Source: Ilyobacter_A sp963668015 (lineage in GTDB: Bacteria > Fusobacteriota > Fusobacteriia > Fusobacteriales > Fusobacteriaceae). From it: DNA of 64,000 nt. This document shows positions 1-12,735 of the stretch, piece after piece. Within the stretch, counting starts at the first letter, position 1; each line of letters starts with the position of its first letter. Where the stretch lies: assembly GCA_963668015.2 (NCBI GenBank), contig CAXXCR010000026.1, positions 1 through 64,000 on the forward strand, given 5' to 3'. A program made the position numbers and the translations under genes. The notes under the pieces are model-generated. The model searched no databases. It was given only the letters and a program-made list of their open reading frames with translations, and was not told the DNA's origin.

Positions 1-1
1 G

Positions 2-133
2 GAAAAAGTAGAAGACATAAGCAAGATAATGGCTTATGGAGTCATGTCAACTCCTGGTCTGGTTGTGGATGAGAAAGTTGTCAGCAAGGGGAAGCTTTTA
101 AGTGTAGAAGAGGTAAAAAAAATATTAAAATAA
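2..133 (+). CDS. Thioredoxin-fold redox protein, C-terminal fragment
   Basis: Only the last 43 codons are in the window; the gene begins upstream. The fragment reads through a TPGLVVDEKVVSKGK stretch, the cis-proline loop and following beta-hairpin typical of small glutaredoxin-like 'redox-active disulfide protein 2' (thioredoxin_3) proteins, which are about 75-80 residues long. The CXXC active site would lie in the missing N-terminal part, so activity cannot be judged. It ends directly at a hairpin terminator, so it is the last gene of its unit. The family call is from motif recognition only. Confidence 0.6.
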   Translation, partial: EKVEDISKIMAYGVMSTPGLVVDEKVVSKGKLLSVEEVKKILK

Positions 134-160
134 AGGGCTGAAAAGCCCTTTTTGTTTTTA
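134..160. terminator. Bidirectional intrinsic terminator
   Basis: The stem AGGGCT-GAAA-AGCCCT is followed by a T-rich run on the plus strand and by TTATTTTAAT on the minus strand. It separates the thioredoxin-like fragment from the convergent ArsC-like gene and can serve both. Confidence 0.8.
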
Positions 161-162
161 TA

Positions 163-501
163 CTACTTTTTCAGCCATTCTTCCCAAATATCTGGGTTAT
201 ACCCAAGGGTAACCTTGTTTTTAAACCGGACTATTGGAGTTTTATATAAACTTGGGCTTTCGCTCAACAGTTCCTCGGTGTCGTACGCCATATACTGAAG
301 ATTTTTCTTTTTGTATTCCTTGGAATCAGTGTCTAGTAGATCTTCTAAAGGAAATTTTTGCTTTATAGCTTTTAGTTCCCCTTTTGATATACCAAACTTA
401 TTGAGATCCACAAACTGTATATCTACTTTTCTTTCTTTGAAAAACCTTACAGCCTTCTTGCTGTCGTTGCAATTTTTTTTGCCAAATATCTGAATTACCA
501 T
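163..501 (-). CDS. ArsC/Spx-family glutaredoxin-like protein
   Basis: This is a 112-residue protein of the ArsC/Spx/YffB family, the normal length for it. It opens with a beta strand (VIQIFGKKNC) leading to Cys11 in a C-N-D-S motif, so it has a single N-terminal active-site cysteine like arsenate reductases of the glutaredoxin type. A later KTPIVRF segment is the conserved cis-proline strand (TPxxR). It could be an arsenate reductase, a Spx-like regulator or an uncharacterised thiol oxidoreductase; sequence alone does not separate these. A GGGGAG ribosome site lies upstream of the ATG. It stands alone, converging on the thioredoxin-like gene, with no ars operon genes around it. Confidence 0.7.
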   Translation of the reverse strand: MVIQIFGKKNCNDSKKAVRFFKERKVDIQFVDLNKFGISKGELKAIKQKFPLEDLLDTDSKEYKKKNLQYMAYDTEELLSESPSLYKTPIVRFKNKVTLGYNPDIWEEWLKK

Positions 502-550
502 CTTCTATCTCCCCGTTTAAAATATCTTTATTATAAAATCTCCTTTATAT

Positions 551-595
551 AAAAAAAAGGTACCTGAGGGCTTAAAGCAGATCCCTTAGATACCT
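551..595 (-). terminator. Terminator of ppnP
   Basis: On the minus strand a long stem (GGTATCTAAGGG pairing with CCCTCAGGTACC) is followed by eight T residues, 14 bases past the ppnP stop codon. Confidence 0.75.
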
Positions 596-608
596 GAATA
601 AATAGGTT

Positions 609-890
609 TTACTCATAAATGCAAAGGTATGATGTTTCTTCTTCTACCTTCAACATAAATTTTTCGTTAGCTTCCACTATAAAAGTTTCATTTGCTTTAA
701 ATTCTTTCCATTCAGTTTCCCCTGGAAGTTTCACAATAAGCTTTCCACTTGTAACTGTCATGTATTCTTTTGTAGACGTACCGAATTCGTATTCTCCAAC
801 TGCCATTACACCAACTGTAGCAGGTCCTTTATCATTTTTAAATGCGATAGATTTTACTTTTCCATCGAAATATTCGTTTGCTTTAAACAT
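609..890 (-). CDS. ppnP: Pyrimidine/purine nucleoside phosphorylase PpnP
   Basis: This 93-residue single-domain cupin matches the PpnP/YaiE (DUF1255) family, whose E. coli member has 94 residues. It shows the family's N-terminal NEYFDGKVKSIAF segment, the central GxxxVGVMxxGEYEFGT stretch and the C-terminal SYLCIYE strand. PpnP phosphorolyses several nucleosides to free base and ribose-1-phosphate in the cytoplasm, a salvage role. An AGGAGG site lies just upstream of the ATG, and a strong terminator follows, so it is monocistronic. Confidence 0.88.
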   Translation of the reverse strand: MFKANEYFDGKVKSIAFKNDKGPATVGVMAVGEYEFGTSTKEYMTVTSGKLIVKLPGETEWKEFKANETFIVEANEKFMLKVEEETSYLCIYE

Positions 891-1020
891 ATTTTCCTCC
901 TTGGCATTTTGTTTGTTTAAAACAATAATACAGCATATGCAGGAAATTTCAAACTAAAATTTCTTTAATGAAATTTTAGTTTGAAAGGTGATTCTGGAGA
1001 AAAGACTAATTTTATTCAAA

Positions 1021-1285
1021 AATATTTCTTAGGACACAGAGTTTCACAGAGATTTAAAACAAGAGTTTCACGGAGAAAATCTCAACTTAGTTTATAGATT
1101 ATAGAGAACAGTGAATAGATATTTTAACTATTCTCTATTCATTATTAGCTACTAACTGATTTATTTACTCAGTGAAACTCACTCTTTTCCTCTGCGCCAC
1201 TCTGTGACCAAGGTTTTTTATTTACATTTGTGTCTATTCGTGCAATTCGTGACCCAAAAAGGTTCTTAGGTACCTGCAAAAAATC
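1021..1285. repeat. Dispersed intergenic repeat, copy A
   Basis: This non-coding block fills most of the gap between ppnP and the LarA-like gene. It has a core shared with two other places (17.0-17.2 kb and 39.7-39.9 kb): GAACAGTGAATAGATATTTT, then AACTATTCTCTATTCATTAT, then an ACTACTAACTGATTT-like tail. The core is flanked by complementary CACAGAG and CTCTGTG words and then by a TTCGTGC/TTCGTGAC segment. It contains no ORF with a ribosome site. The inverted CACAGAG/CTCTGTG arms make the whole unit foldable. Confidence 0.75.
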
Positions 1286-1345
1286 ATTAGCTGCTATGTT
1301 TACAGTAAAAATATAGTAAAGCACGAAGCAGTGTCGTGGTGATAT

Positions 1346-2599
1346 TTATACTATTTTAGGTACAGTGATCGACCCGAAAGGCAGGACTATAACTTTGGCA
1401 TCCTGTCCTTTTTTCTCCAGTGCATCTTCTATTGCCAGCTTCAGATCGTGGTAAGGCTTGAAATGCACCTTTTTCATCTGTTCGGTGCTGAGCTCGGTCA
1501 CTGCCCAGCTATCAGCCCACAAGTTTATCTCAGCCATTTTTGCGGCTTTATGGTATCCTAATTTGTACTCATCTTTTATTTTTTCCAAAACTTCCTGTGG
1601 TGTCTCAGCCGAGCTCATAAGTTCAAAAAAAGACTCTTCGCCTATACCGGTCCTGCACTGCGATACCATTATTATTATGCCGTCCTTTTTTAAGGCCAGC
1701 TTGCCGTTGTCCAGGGCTTTTTGCGATTGGTAAAGGTCGATGTCCATGGGGTAGGGAGCCGCCGATACAACTATATCAGCTTTTTCCGGAATGGGCACAC
1801 AGAATACTTCATCGGCCTTGTCAATTGCCTTGTAAAATGAATCTTCAAGATCGCCTGCAGTGGCTGCATATATGTCGTGGTCTCTGTCGAGGACAGTCAT
1901 TATGGCAAATACGTCGATCTCCTTTAAAACCTGCATGGCATCCATCATGTCTTCGTGAACTGGATTTCCCGACAATGCAAGAGCTTGGGCTTTTTTCGAC
2001 AGAGCCAGTTTGTGGTTTTGCCTGATTGTTTCGTAGGAAGCTACCCCGGGAAGAAATGATTTTCTACCGCCTGTATACCCGGCAAAATAATGGGGTTCTA
2101 CGGACCCGATGGCTACCACTTTTTTAGCCTGGGCTACGATTTTATTCAAATACATTTCAGTTCCATTTGACGATTTTCCGAGATAAGTCATCTCGTCCTT
2201 TCTGGCATCGTGAGAATGCAGCCTGTTTTTATCTCGAAGATCTTCGTAGATTTCTTTTCCAAATATAAAATGATATTCTTCTTCGCTTGGAGCCCTGTGG
2301 CATCCTGTTGCTATTACAAAATATATATCTTTTTCTCTTATCAATGGATATATGCATTCCAGAACCTTTTTAGTGGGAGTAGGTCTTGTACCGTCATTAA
2401 CTATGAAAATTATTTTTTCATCAGTGTTTATATAGTCTTGAAAAGAAGTTTTATTAAGCGGATTTTCGATGGCTTCTGTAATCTCTTTTCTATAATCAAT
2501 TTTGTCAACAGAATTTGGGTTGTATACTCCAAGTAGATTATTTTGGGGGATGTCTGCACTTATATAATTATCGTGTCCATATTGAATTTTAACTTCCAT
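1346..2599 (-). CDS. LarA-like nickel-dependent racemase family protein
   Basis: The 417-residue product belongs to the lactate racemase LarA (DUF2088) family, usual length about 420. Visible signatures are NDGTRPTP near the N-terminus, TGCHRAP, and EPHYFAGYTGGRKSFLPG, whose His and Lys correspond to the residues that hold the nickel-pincer cofactor in LarA, then NHKLAL. The substrate of this homologue cannot be told: many LarA-like proteins act on other 2-hydroxyacids. No larB, larC or larE cofactor genes lie nearby. I placed the start at the ATG with a GGAGAG site 8 bases upstream; an ATG 13 codons earlier lacks a good ribosome site. Confidence 0.8.
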   Translation of the reverse strand: MEVKIQYGHDNYISADIPQNNLLGVYNPNSVDKIDYRKEITEAIENPLNKTSFQDYINTDEKIIFIVNDGTRPTPTKKVLECIYPLIREKDIYFVIATGCHRAPSEEEYHFIFGKEIYEDLRDKNRLHSHDARKDEMTYLGKSSNGTEMYLNKIVAQAKKVVAIGSVEPHYFAGYTGGRKSFLPGVASYETIRQNHKLALSKKAQALALSGNPVHEDMMDAMQVLKEIDVFAIMTVLDRDHDIYAATAGDLEDSFYKAIDKADEVFCVPIPEKADIVVSAAPYPMDIDLYQSQKALDNGKLALKKDGIIIMVSQCRTGIGEESFFELMSSAETPQEVLEKIKDEYKLGYHKAAKMAEINLWADSWAVTELSTEQMKKVHFKPYHDLKLAIEDALEKKGQDAKVIVLPFGSITVPKIV

Positions 2600-2756
2600 C
2601 AATTCACTCTCCATTCTAAAATTTTTAACCGACATCAAAAAGCAGAATATTTTAAAGGCACTATACTAATATTTTGTTTAATATGAGAAAATCCTCTTTG
2701 AATTAAACAGAATTTGTCATATAATTTATGGTGCCTGCATATAGGAGCGGAGCTGG

Positions 2757-2785
2757 AAATAAAAAACCTCCGATATTATCGGAGG
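2757..2785 (-). terminator. Terminator of mgsA
   Basis: A perfect 8-bp stem (CCTCCGAT-ATT-ATCGGAGG) is followed on the minus strand by six T residues, seven bases past the mgsA stop. Confidence 0.85.
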
Positions 2786-2791
2786 CAATGT

Positions 2792-3166
2792 TTACTCGCT
2801 TTTGAAAGCTTTTATAAGCAAAGATGCAGTGTTTACATTTGTAGCCAAAGGTATCTTGTGAACATCGCAAAGTCTAAGCAGGGCATTTACGTCAGGCTCG
2901 TGAGGCTGGGCAGCAAGTGGATCTCTTAAAAAGATAACAGCGACAACCAATTCGTTGGCTATATCAGCACCAATTTGCTGGTCGCCTCCAAGAGGTCCAG
3001 AAAGGTATCTAGTTACTTCTAGGTCTGTAGCCTGGATTATTCTTCCACCAGTTGTTCCAGTTGCAACAAGTTCATAGCCTTTGAAGAAATCTTTGTGTTG
3101 TTTTACAAAGTCTACGAGATTATCTTTTTTGTGGTCATGTGCTATAAGGGCAATCTTCTTTTTCAT
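2792..3166 (-). CDS. mgsA: Methylglyoxal synthase
   Basis: This 124-residue cytoplasmic enzyme converts dihydroxyacetone phosphate to methylglyoxal and phosphate, a bypass that relieves sugar-phosphate build-up. Family signatures are IALIAHDHKK at the N-terminus, the phosphate-binding TGTTG, and SGPLGGDQQIGA, which carries the catalytic aspartate, then FLRDPLAAQPHEPDV. I used the ATG that gives MKKKIALIAHD, preceded by AAGGAGAG; the in-frame codons eight residues upstream would overlap that ribosome site. It is a single-gene unit with its own terminator. Confidence 0.95.
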   Translation of the reverse strand: MKKKIALIAHDHKKDNLVDFVKQHKDFFKGYELVATGTTGGRIIQATDLEVTRYLSGPLGGDQQIGADIANELVVAVIFLRDPLAAQPHEPDVNALLRLCDVHKIPLATNVNTASLLIKAFKSE

Positions 3167-3302
3167 AAAATCATCTCTCCTTAAATTCAAGTATTTTTAA
3201 GTAGAGTATATAATTTTTAATGGAAAAATTCAAGAATAATAACATATAAAAAACAAAATTTTATCAGAGTGTTTACACGTGAAAATGGAAAAGGGGTAAT
3301 TT

Positions 3303-4205
3303 ATGAGATTTGAAGAGATAAAATATATAGACAGAAAAACAGGCGAGGTCCTGACGGAAAAGGTACCCGGGGAAGTGTTTTTAAAATTTTTATATTATAA
3401 CCCCTTGGGGAAGCTGGCCCTTGAAAGTCTCGTGAAGCGAAAGTTTTTGTCCAGTTTTTACGGGTTTTTAATGGACAGGAGAATTTCCAGGAGAAAGATA
3501 CCTTCTTTTGTCATGGAGAACGGAATTGACATGAGTGAAGCGGAAAAAAGCATAGAGGGATTTTCTACATTTAACGAGTTTTTTTACAGGAAACTCAAAG
3601 ACGGGGCGAGACCTGTAGCAGGAGGCGAAGATATATTAGTATCTCCTGCTGACGGTAAGGTACTGGCCTATGAGAATATAAATTCTGACAACAGTTTCGT
3701 AGTGAAAGGGTTTGATTTTACCCTTGGTGAATTTTTAGGAGACCAAGATTTAGCGAAAAAATATAGTGGCGGAACTATGTTTATAGTGAGGCTTGCCCCG
3801 GCAGATTATCACAGGTTTCATTTCCCCATTGGCGGAGTAGTTGGAGAAAGCAAAAAAATCAGAGGTGCATACTATTCTGTTTCCCCGTATGCACTGAAAA
3901 AAAATGCCAGAGTATTTTGTGAGAACACAAGAGAGTATTCACTCCTGAAGAATGAAAAATTCGGGCAGATTGTTCTATGCGAGGTAGGAGCCACAATGGT
4001 AGGGTCTATAAAACAGACCTATAAATATGGTGCACATGTTGAAAAAGGTGACGAAAAGGGGTATTTTTTATTTGGAGGTTCAACGGTTGTGATGCTGTTT
4101 AAAAAAGGCAAAATAGTAGTAAACAATGACATCCTAGATAATAGCTTGAAAGGCAATGAAACCAAGGTATCTATGGGTGAAAGTTTGGGTAGTGTAAAGG
4201 GGTAA
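3303..4205 (+). CDS. psd: Phosphatidylserine decarboxylase proenzyme
   Basis: The 300-residue membrane-associated enzyme decarboxylates phosphatidylserine to phosphatidylethanolamine. The conserved VSPADGKV segment and YHRFHFPIGG (with the family histidines) are present. The C-terminal FGGST motif is the self-cleavage site, where the serine becomes the pyruvoyl group of the alpha chain. GGST rather than LGST is the form seen in many clostridial/fusobacterial type enzymes. An AAGGGG site precedes the ATG. No phosphatidylserine synthase gene is adjacent; it is followed by a 166-bp gap before the glycogen genes. Confidence 0.93.
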   Translation: MRFEEIKYIDRKTGEVLTEKVPGEVFLKFLYYNPLGKLALESLVKRKFLSSFYGFLMDRRISRRKIPSFVMENGIDMSEAEKSIEGFSTFNEFFYRKLKDGARPVAGGEDILVSPADGKVLAYENINSDNSFVVKGFDFTLGEFLGDQDLAKKYSGGTMFIVRLAPADYHRFHFPIGGVVGESKKIRGAYYSVSPYALKKNARVFCENTREYSLLKNEKFGQIVLCEVGATMVGSIKQTYKYGAHVEKGDEKGYFLFGGSTVVMLFKKGKIVVNNDILDNSLKGNETKVSMGESLGSVKG

Positions 4206-4371
4206 ATGCTGCGGGGATTTTCAAACTTTTTACCATATGTTCTGGATCAAAGTTAAAAAAAATGTAAACATGCCTTGAAAAATCTAGAAAAATGGAATAA
4301 ACTCTAAGCATGGGTTTAATATTTTAAGGGGACAAGTCATTATATCGTTAATAATACTAGGAGGTAAAAAA

Positions 4372-5631
4372 ATGGAAACATTGGCTTTGATATTAGCAGG
4401 GGGAAGAGGATCTAGATTAGACATACTTTCAGAAAAGAGGGCAAAACCTAGTGTGCCTTTTGCCGGGAAGTTCAGGATAATAGATTATGCACTAAGTAAC
4501 TGTTCGAACTCAGGAATATATGATATAGGGATATTAACTCAATATCAACCACTTTCTTTGAACGAACATATCGGTATGGGTCAGGCGTGGGATTTTAACA
4601 GAAGGAACTCTGGTGTTACATTACTTCAGCCTTATGAGAGCATGAAAGGTGACAGTTGGTACAACGGTACTGCAGATGCTGTACTTCAGAATATTGAGTA
4701 CATAAAAAGAAGAAATCCTAAGTATGTATTGATCCTTTCCGGGGACCATATATACAAGATGGATTACAGTAAACTGATAGATTTCCACAAAGAAAAAGGG
4801 GCGGACGTGACGGTGTGTGCACAGCCTGTACCAATGGAAGAAGCTAGCAGATTTGGAATATTAGCTGCTGACGACAACATGGAGATAACAGAATTTGCAG
4901 AAAAACCGGAAGTTCCAAAATCAGATCTTGCATCAATGGGGATATATGTATTCAACACAGACGTTCTTTTAAATGCACTTGAGACAATAAAAGAGCCTGA
5001 TTTAGACTTCGGTAAACATATTGTTCCGGTTATGATAGAAAACAACCACGTATTCTGCTACAGATTTGAAGACTACTGGAAAGATGTTGGAACTTATGAT
5101 TCATACCTGGAGGCTAACTTGGAATTAACACAAACTGTGGACAAAGTTCCTTTAGACATGTATGATCCTAATTGGATTATCCACACAAGAAGTGAGGAAA
5201 GACCTGCAGCTAAATTTGGATTGAATGCAAAAGTTAAGCAATGTCTGGTAACAAATGGGTGTATAGTAGCAGGAGAAGTTGAAAAATCAGTACTTGGACC
5301 TGGTGTTGACATCCGTCCAGGAGCGATAGTTAAAAATTCAGTTATCTTCAACGATACAGTTATAGAAGCCGGGGCAGTAGTTGAAGGTGCCATTATAGAT
5401 AAAAATGTTATTGTAAGAAAAGACTGTAAAATAGGTTTCGGAGATGACATGACAGGCAACAAAGAAAAGCCAAATGTTTTGACTAGCGGTCTAAACGTAA
5501 TCGGAAAAGGGGCAGAAGTACCTGAAGGGACAATTGTAGAAAGAAACTGTAGAATTTTAAGTCATGCAACTCCAAGTGATTTCGAAGGAAAAGTAGTAAA
5601 AAGCGGATCAACAATTACACCTAAGAAATAG
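4372..5631 (+). CDS. glgC: Glucose-1-phosphate adenylyltransferase
   Basis: This 419-residue enzyme makes ADP-glucose from ATP and glucose-1-phosphate, the committed step of glycogen synthesis. The N-terminal nucleotidyltransferase domain starts with LALILAGGRGSRL and KRAKPSVPFAGKFRIIDYALSN. FAEKPEVP and the left-handed beta-helix repeats (VIFNDTVIEAGAVVEGAIIDKNV) follow. The protein is full length and looks catalytically complete. A TAGGAGG site precedes the ATG, and the glgA start lies only 11 bases after its stop, so the two are one operon. No glgB, glgP or glgD is in the window. Confidence 0.96.
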   Translation: METLALILAGGRGSRLDILSEKRAKPSVPFAGKFRIIDYALSNCSNSGIYDIGILTQYQPLSLNEHIGMGQAWDFNRRNSGVTLLQPYESMKGDSWYNGTADAVLQNIEYIKRRNPKYVLILSGDHIYKMDYSKLIDFHKEKGADVTVCAQPVPMEEASRFGILAADDNMEITEFAEKPEVPKSDLASMGIYVFNTDVLLNALETIKEPDLDFGKHIVPVMIENNHVFCYRFEDYWKDVGTYDSYLEANLELTQTVDKVPLDMYDPNWIIHTRSEERPAAKFGLNAKVKQCLVTNGCIVAGEVEKSVLGPGVDIRPGAIVKNSVIFNDTVIEAGAVVEGAIIDKNVIVRKDCKIGFGDDMTGNKEKPNVLTSGLNVIGKGAEVPEGTIVERNCRILSHATPSDFEGKVVKSGSTITPKK

Positions 5632-5642
5632 GAGGAACTGAA

Positions 5643-7037
5643 ATGAACATATTATTCACAGCTTCGGAGATGTACCCGTTTATAAAAACAGGTGGATTGG
5701 CTGATGTAGCCTATGCACTGCCAAAAGCCTTGGTGGGACTTGGGCATGATGTGAGGGTAGTATTGCCTATGTACTCGCTTATAAATCCAAAATTTTTGGA
5801 AGGAAAAAAGAAACTTATTGATGTTCACTTCCATAATGAAACTTTTGTGATTAATGAGCTGGTTTATCAAGGCATAAAAGTATATTTTGTAGAAAATGAT
5901 AATTATTTTAACAGATCTTCACTTTATGAAAATGAGGATAAAGATATACAGTTTGCACTGTTCTCAGAGGTAGTTTTGAGAATGATGATGATAATTGATT
6001 TTAAACCTGAAATAATCCACTGTAATGACTGGCAGACAGGTTATATACCTTATTTTTTCAATCAAAAATACAGACAGAAACAGTTTTACTCAGGGACAAA
6101 AACAATTTATACAATACACAACCTGAAATATCAGGGTGTATTCTCAAACAGAGCTCTTGAAATTTTGGAATACCCGTTCTACTCGGACCATATAAACTGC
6201 ATGAAGATGGGTATAACAAACACTGACAGTATAAACACAGTTAGTAAAACTTATGCGAATGAGATATTGACTGATTTTTATGGAGAGGGGTTAAATTACG
6301 AACTTAGGTATAGAAGAGCGGACCTTTACGGTATAGTAAATGGAATCGATACAGATGTATTTAATCCACTTAAAGATCCTCATATAGCCTATAACTATGA
6401 CGAAAAAGACCTTCTTGGAAAAATTCAGAATAAACTTGATCTGCAAAGGATACTAAAGCTTCCAGAAAGAGAGGATGTACCTTTAGTAGGCCTTATAACC
6501 AGACTTGATCCTCAAAAAGGGTTGGATCTGGTAGAGCATGTATTAGAAGAAATGTTGGTAGAAGATGATGTCCAGTTTGCGATATTAGGAAGCGGTTTTG
6601 AAAAGTATGAGAATCTCTTCAGATACCTTGCTGACAAATACCCAGATAAAATTAGTGCAACAATAGGGTACAATGCGGATTTGGCTCAAAAAATATATGC
6701 AGGAACAGATATGTTTTTAATGCCTTCCCTATACGAACCTTGTGGATTGAGTCAGCTTATGAGTCTCAGATACGGGACCATCCCTATAGTAAGGGAGACG
6801 GGTGGACTAAACGATACAGTACAGTCGTACAATGAGTTTACGAATGAGGGGAATGGTTTTACTTTTAAAAACTATAATGCTCACGATATGATGTATACGA
6901 TTAGAAGAGCGCTTTCATTTTACAAGAATAAAGATGTTTGGGGACATTTGATGCACAAGGCTCTGAAAGGGGATTATTCTTGGGAAAAATCAGCAAAAGA
7001 TTATATGAATATGTATAATAAAACTTTAAGTAAATAG
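5643..7037 (+). CDS. glgA: Glycogen synthase (ADP-glucose type)
   Basis: The 464-residue GT5 glycosyltransferase adds glucose from ADP-glucose to the growing alpha-1,4-glucan. The N-terminus MNILFTASEMYPFIKTGGLADV contains the K-T-G-G-L ADP-glucose-binding motif. HCNDWQTGYIP and NGIDTDVFNP are conserved, and the second domain carries the LMPSLYEPCGLSQLMSLRYG donor-binding signature with its E-P-C-G-L. It is second in an operon with glgC and is closed by a strong terminator. Confidence 0.96.
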   Translation: MNILFTASEMYPFIKTGGLADVAYALPKALVGLGHDVRVVLPMYSLINPKFLEGKKKLIDVHFHNETFVINELVYQGIKVYFVENDNYFNRSSLYENEDKDIQFALFSEVVLRMMMIIDFKPEIIHCNDWQTGYIPYFFNQKYRQKQFYSGTKTIYTIHNLKYQGVFSNRALEILEYPFYSDHINCMKMGITNTDSINTVSKTYANEILTDFYGEGLNYELRYRRADLYGIVNGIDTDVFNPLKDPHIAYNYDEKDLLGKIQNKLDLQRILKLPEREDVPLVGLITRLDPQKGLDLVEHVLEEMLVEDDVQFAILGSGFEKYENLFRYLADKYPDKISATIGYNADLAQKIYAGTDMFLMPSLYEPCGLSQLMSLRYGTIPIVRETGGLNDTVQSYNEFTNEGNGFTFKNYNAHDMMYTIRRALSFYKNKDVWGHLMHKALKGDYSWEKSAKDYMNMYNKTLSK

Positions 7038-7038
7038 G

Positions 7039-7067
7039 AATAGGAGCTCAGGCTCCTATTTTTATTT
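7039..7067 (+). terminator. Terminator of glgCA
   Basis: The stem TAGGAGC-TCAG-GCTCCTA (with extra AA/TT pairs) is followed by TTTTTATTTT directly after the glgA stop. Confidence 0.88.
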
Positions 7068-7086
7068 TAAAAAAACAAAAAAATTG

Positions 7087-7115
7087 TTGACAGAAAACAG
7101 GGGGTATGATATTAT
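7087..7115 (+). promoter_or_regulatory. rrn promoter
   Basis: TTGACA, a 17-bp spacer and TATTAT lie about 115 bases upstream of the 16S start. The word GTATGATATTATTAAT around the -10 recurs exactly in front of the tRNA cluster at 40.77 kb, which supports a shared stable-RNA promoter design. Confidence 0.8.
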
Positions 7116-7231
7116 TAATCTTGTGCTCGAGAAGAGGGCGCAGCAAAAAAGGACATTGAGAACTAAATAGAGAAAGTTAAGCACTATATAAAAGATTATG
7201 GTGAATACCTCGTTAAGAGGATAAAATATAT

Positions 7232-8750
<1,519 letters not shown>

Positions 8751-8901
8751 TAAGGAGCAAAAGCTTGCTTTCTCTATTTTGTTGTGGTGTTCTTTAAAAG
8801 AGGTGCTCTAGGGCGCCTGTTTATTTGAGAAGCATTACACTTAGGACATTGAAAACTGTATAGTAGATAATAAAGAGAGTTAGACTGAGAAGTCTGTTTT
8901 A

Positions 8902-11836
<2,935 letters not shown>

Positions 11837-11907
11837 AAAGATTATTTACTATACAGTTTTGAGTGTTCTAAGGAACAGCAAAGAAAAAAAAATATATATA
11901 TAACCAT

Positions 11908-12027
11908 AGCTTGGTGAAGATAGCTAAGGGGGTACACCTGGTCACATACCGAACCCAGAAGTTAAGCCCTTAAACGCCGAAAGTACTTGGGTGGCAACGC
12001 CCCGGGAGGATAGGTATTCGCCAAGCT
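11908..12027 (+). rRNA. 5S ribosomal RNA
   Basis: This is about 120 bases. The terminal stem AGCTTGG/CCAAGCT encloses the conserved CCGAACCCAGAAGTTAAG loop and the GGGAGGATAGG arm. A run of T residues (12026-12040) follows immediately, so the 5S helix plus T-tract probably ends the rrn transcript. Confidence 0.95.
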
Positions 12028-12180
12028 TTTTTTATTTTTTGTGTTTTTGTTTAAGTATAATTTAATTTATTTTTAAGAAGAAATCACTTTTTTACGTAGT
12101 AAAAGAATATATGTAGCTTAATGTTTTTTTGTGACTTAAATATCTGCATAGATGGATATATAAGTGAAGGAGTGGTGGAA

Positions 12181-12612
12181 ATGATAAAATATATTGAACA
12201 TATGATACACCATAATGAGTTTGACTATGAAACAGTTGAACTGGTATTACATTCCTTAAATAAAATAGCCAATGATTATTTGCGTAAAAATGATCGAGAC
12301 AGTGCGAGCAAGTTTTTTAAAGAAAAAGAGTTTATATTGGAAAGTTTATTTGATCCAGTAGAAATACATGTGGTAAATGGAAAGAAATATATATCCTATG
12401 AGGGAGAAAAACATAAGTATCATGAACCTTTTGATCATTTTTCGGAAGTCGAAAGAGTTAGTTTTATAAAAGAACTTCCTACAAAAGATTTGAAGGAATT
12501 CCCAATGGAAGGGCCAAAAATAAAAGGGTATCTTAATGAGAAAATATGTGAAGAGTTCTATAAAATGATAAAGAATGATAAATTTAGATTTATACCACCA
12601 AGGACAAGTTGA
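12181..12612 (+). CDS. Hypothetical protein, 143 residues
   Basis: I do not recognise this protein. It is soluble and highly charged, with two amphipathic helices at the N-terminus (MIKYIEHMIHHNEFDYETVELVLHSL...) and a C-terminal half containing HEPFDHFSEVERVSF. There is no signal peptide, membrane segment or cysteine motif. I chose the ATG at 12181, which has a GAAGGAG site at the right distance; an in-frame ATG 20 codons earlier has no ribosome site and would encode an unusual MFFCDLNICI leader. It lies alone between the rrn operon and pepA. Confidence 0.6.
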   Translation: MIKYIEHMIHHNEFDYETVELVLHSLNKIANDYLRKNDRDSASKFFKEKEFILESLFDPVEIHVVNGKKYISYEGEKHKYHEPFDHFSEVERVSFIKELPTKDLKEFPMEGPKIKGYLNEKICEEFYKMIKNDKFRFIPPRTS

Positions 12613-12735
12613 TAAATTAACTATAAATCGGAAACAAGTTGAACTTATAGAACTAAAAATTTCTAATATGTATAGTACTGGTATAAATTTTTAAGTTATA
12701 GTATAATAGAAATTATTAATTTTTTGGAGGATTTT

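Noticed and set aside
8751..8901. tRNA in the 16S-23S spacer
   Set aside because: The 151-base spacer has no cloverleaf or CCA end; only the processing stems are visible.
12121..12180. Longer start for the hypothetical gene after the rrn operon
   Set aside because: The upstream ATG has no ribosome site, whereas the ATG at 12181 has GAAGGAG at good spacing.
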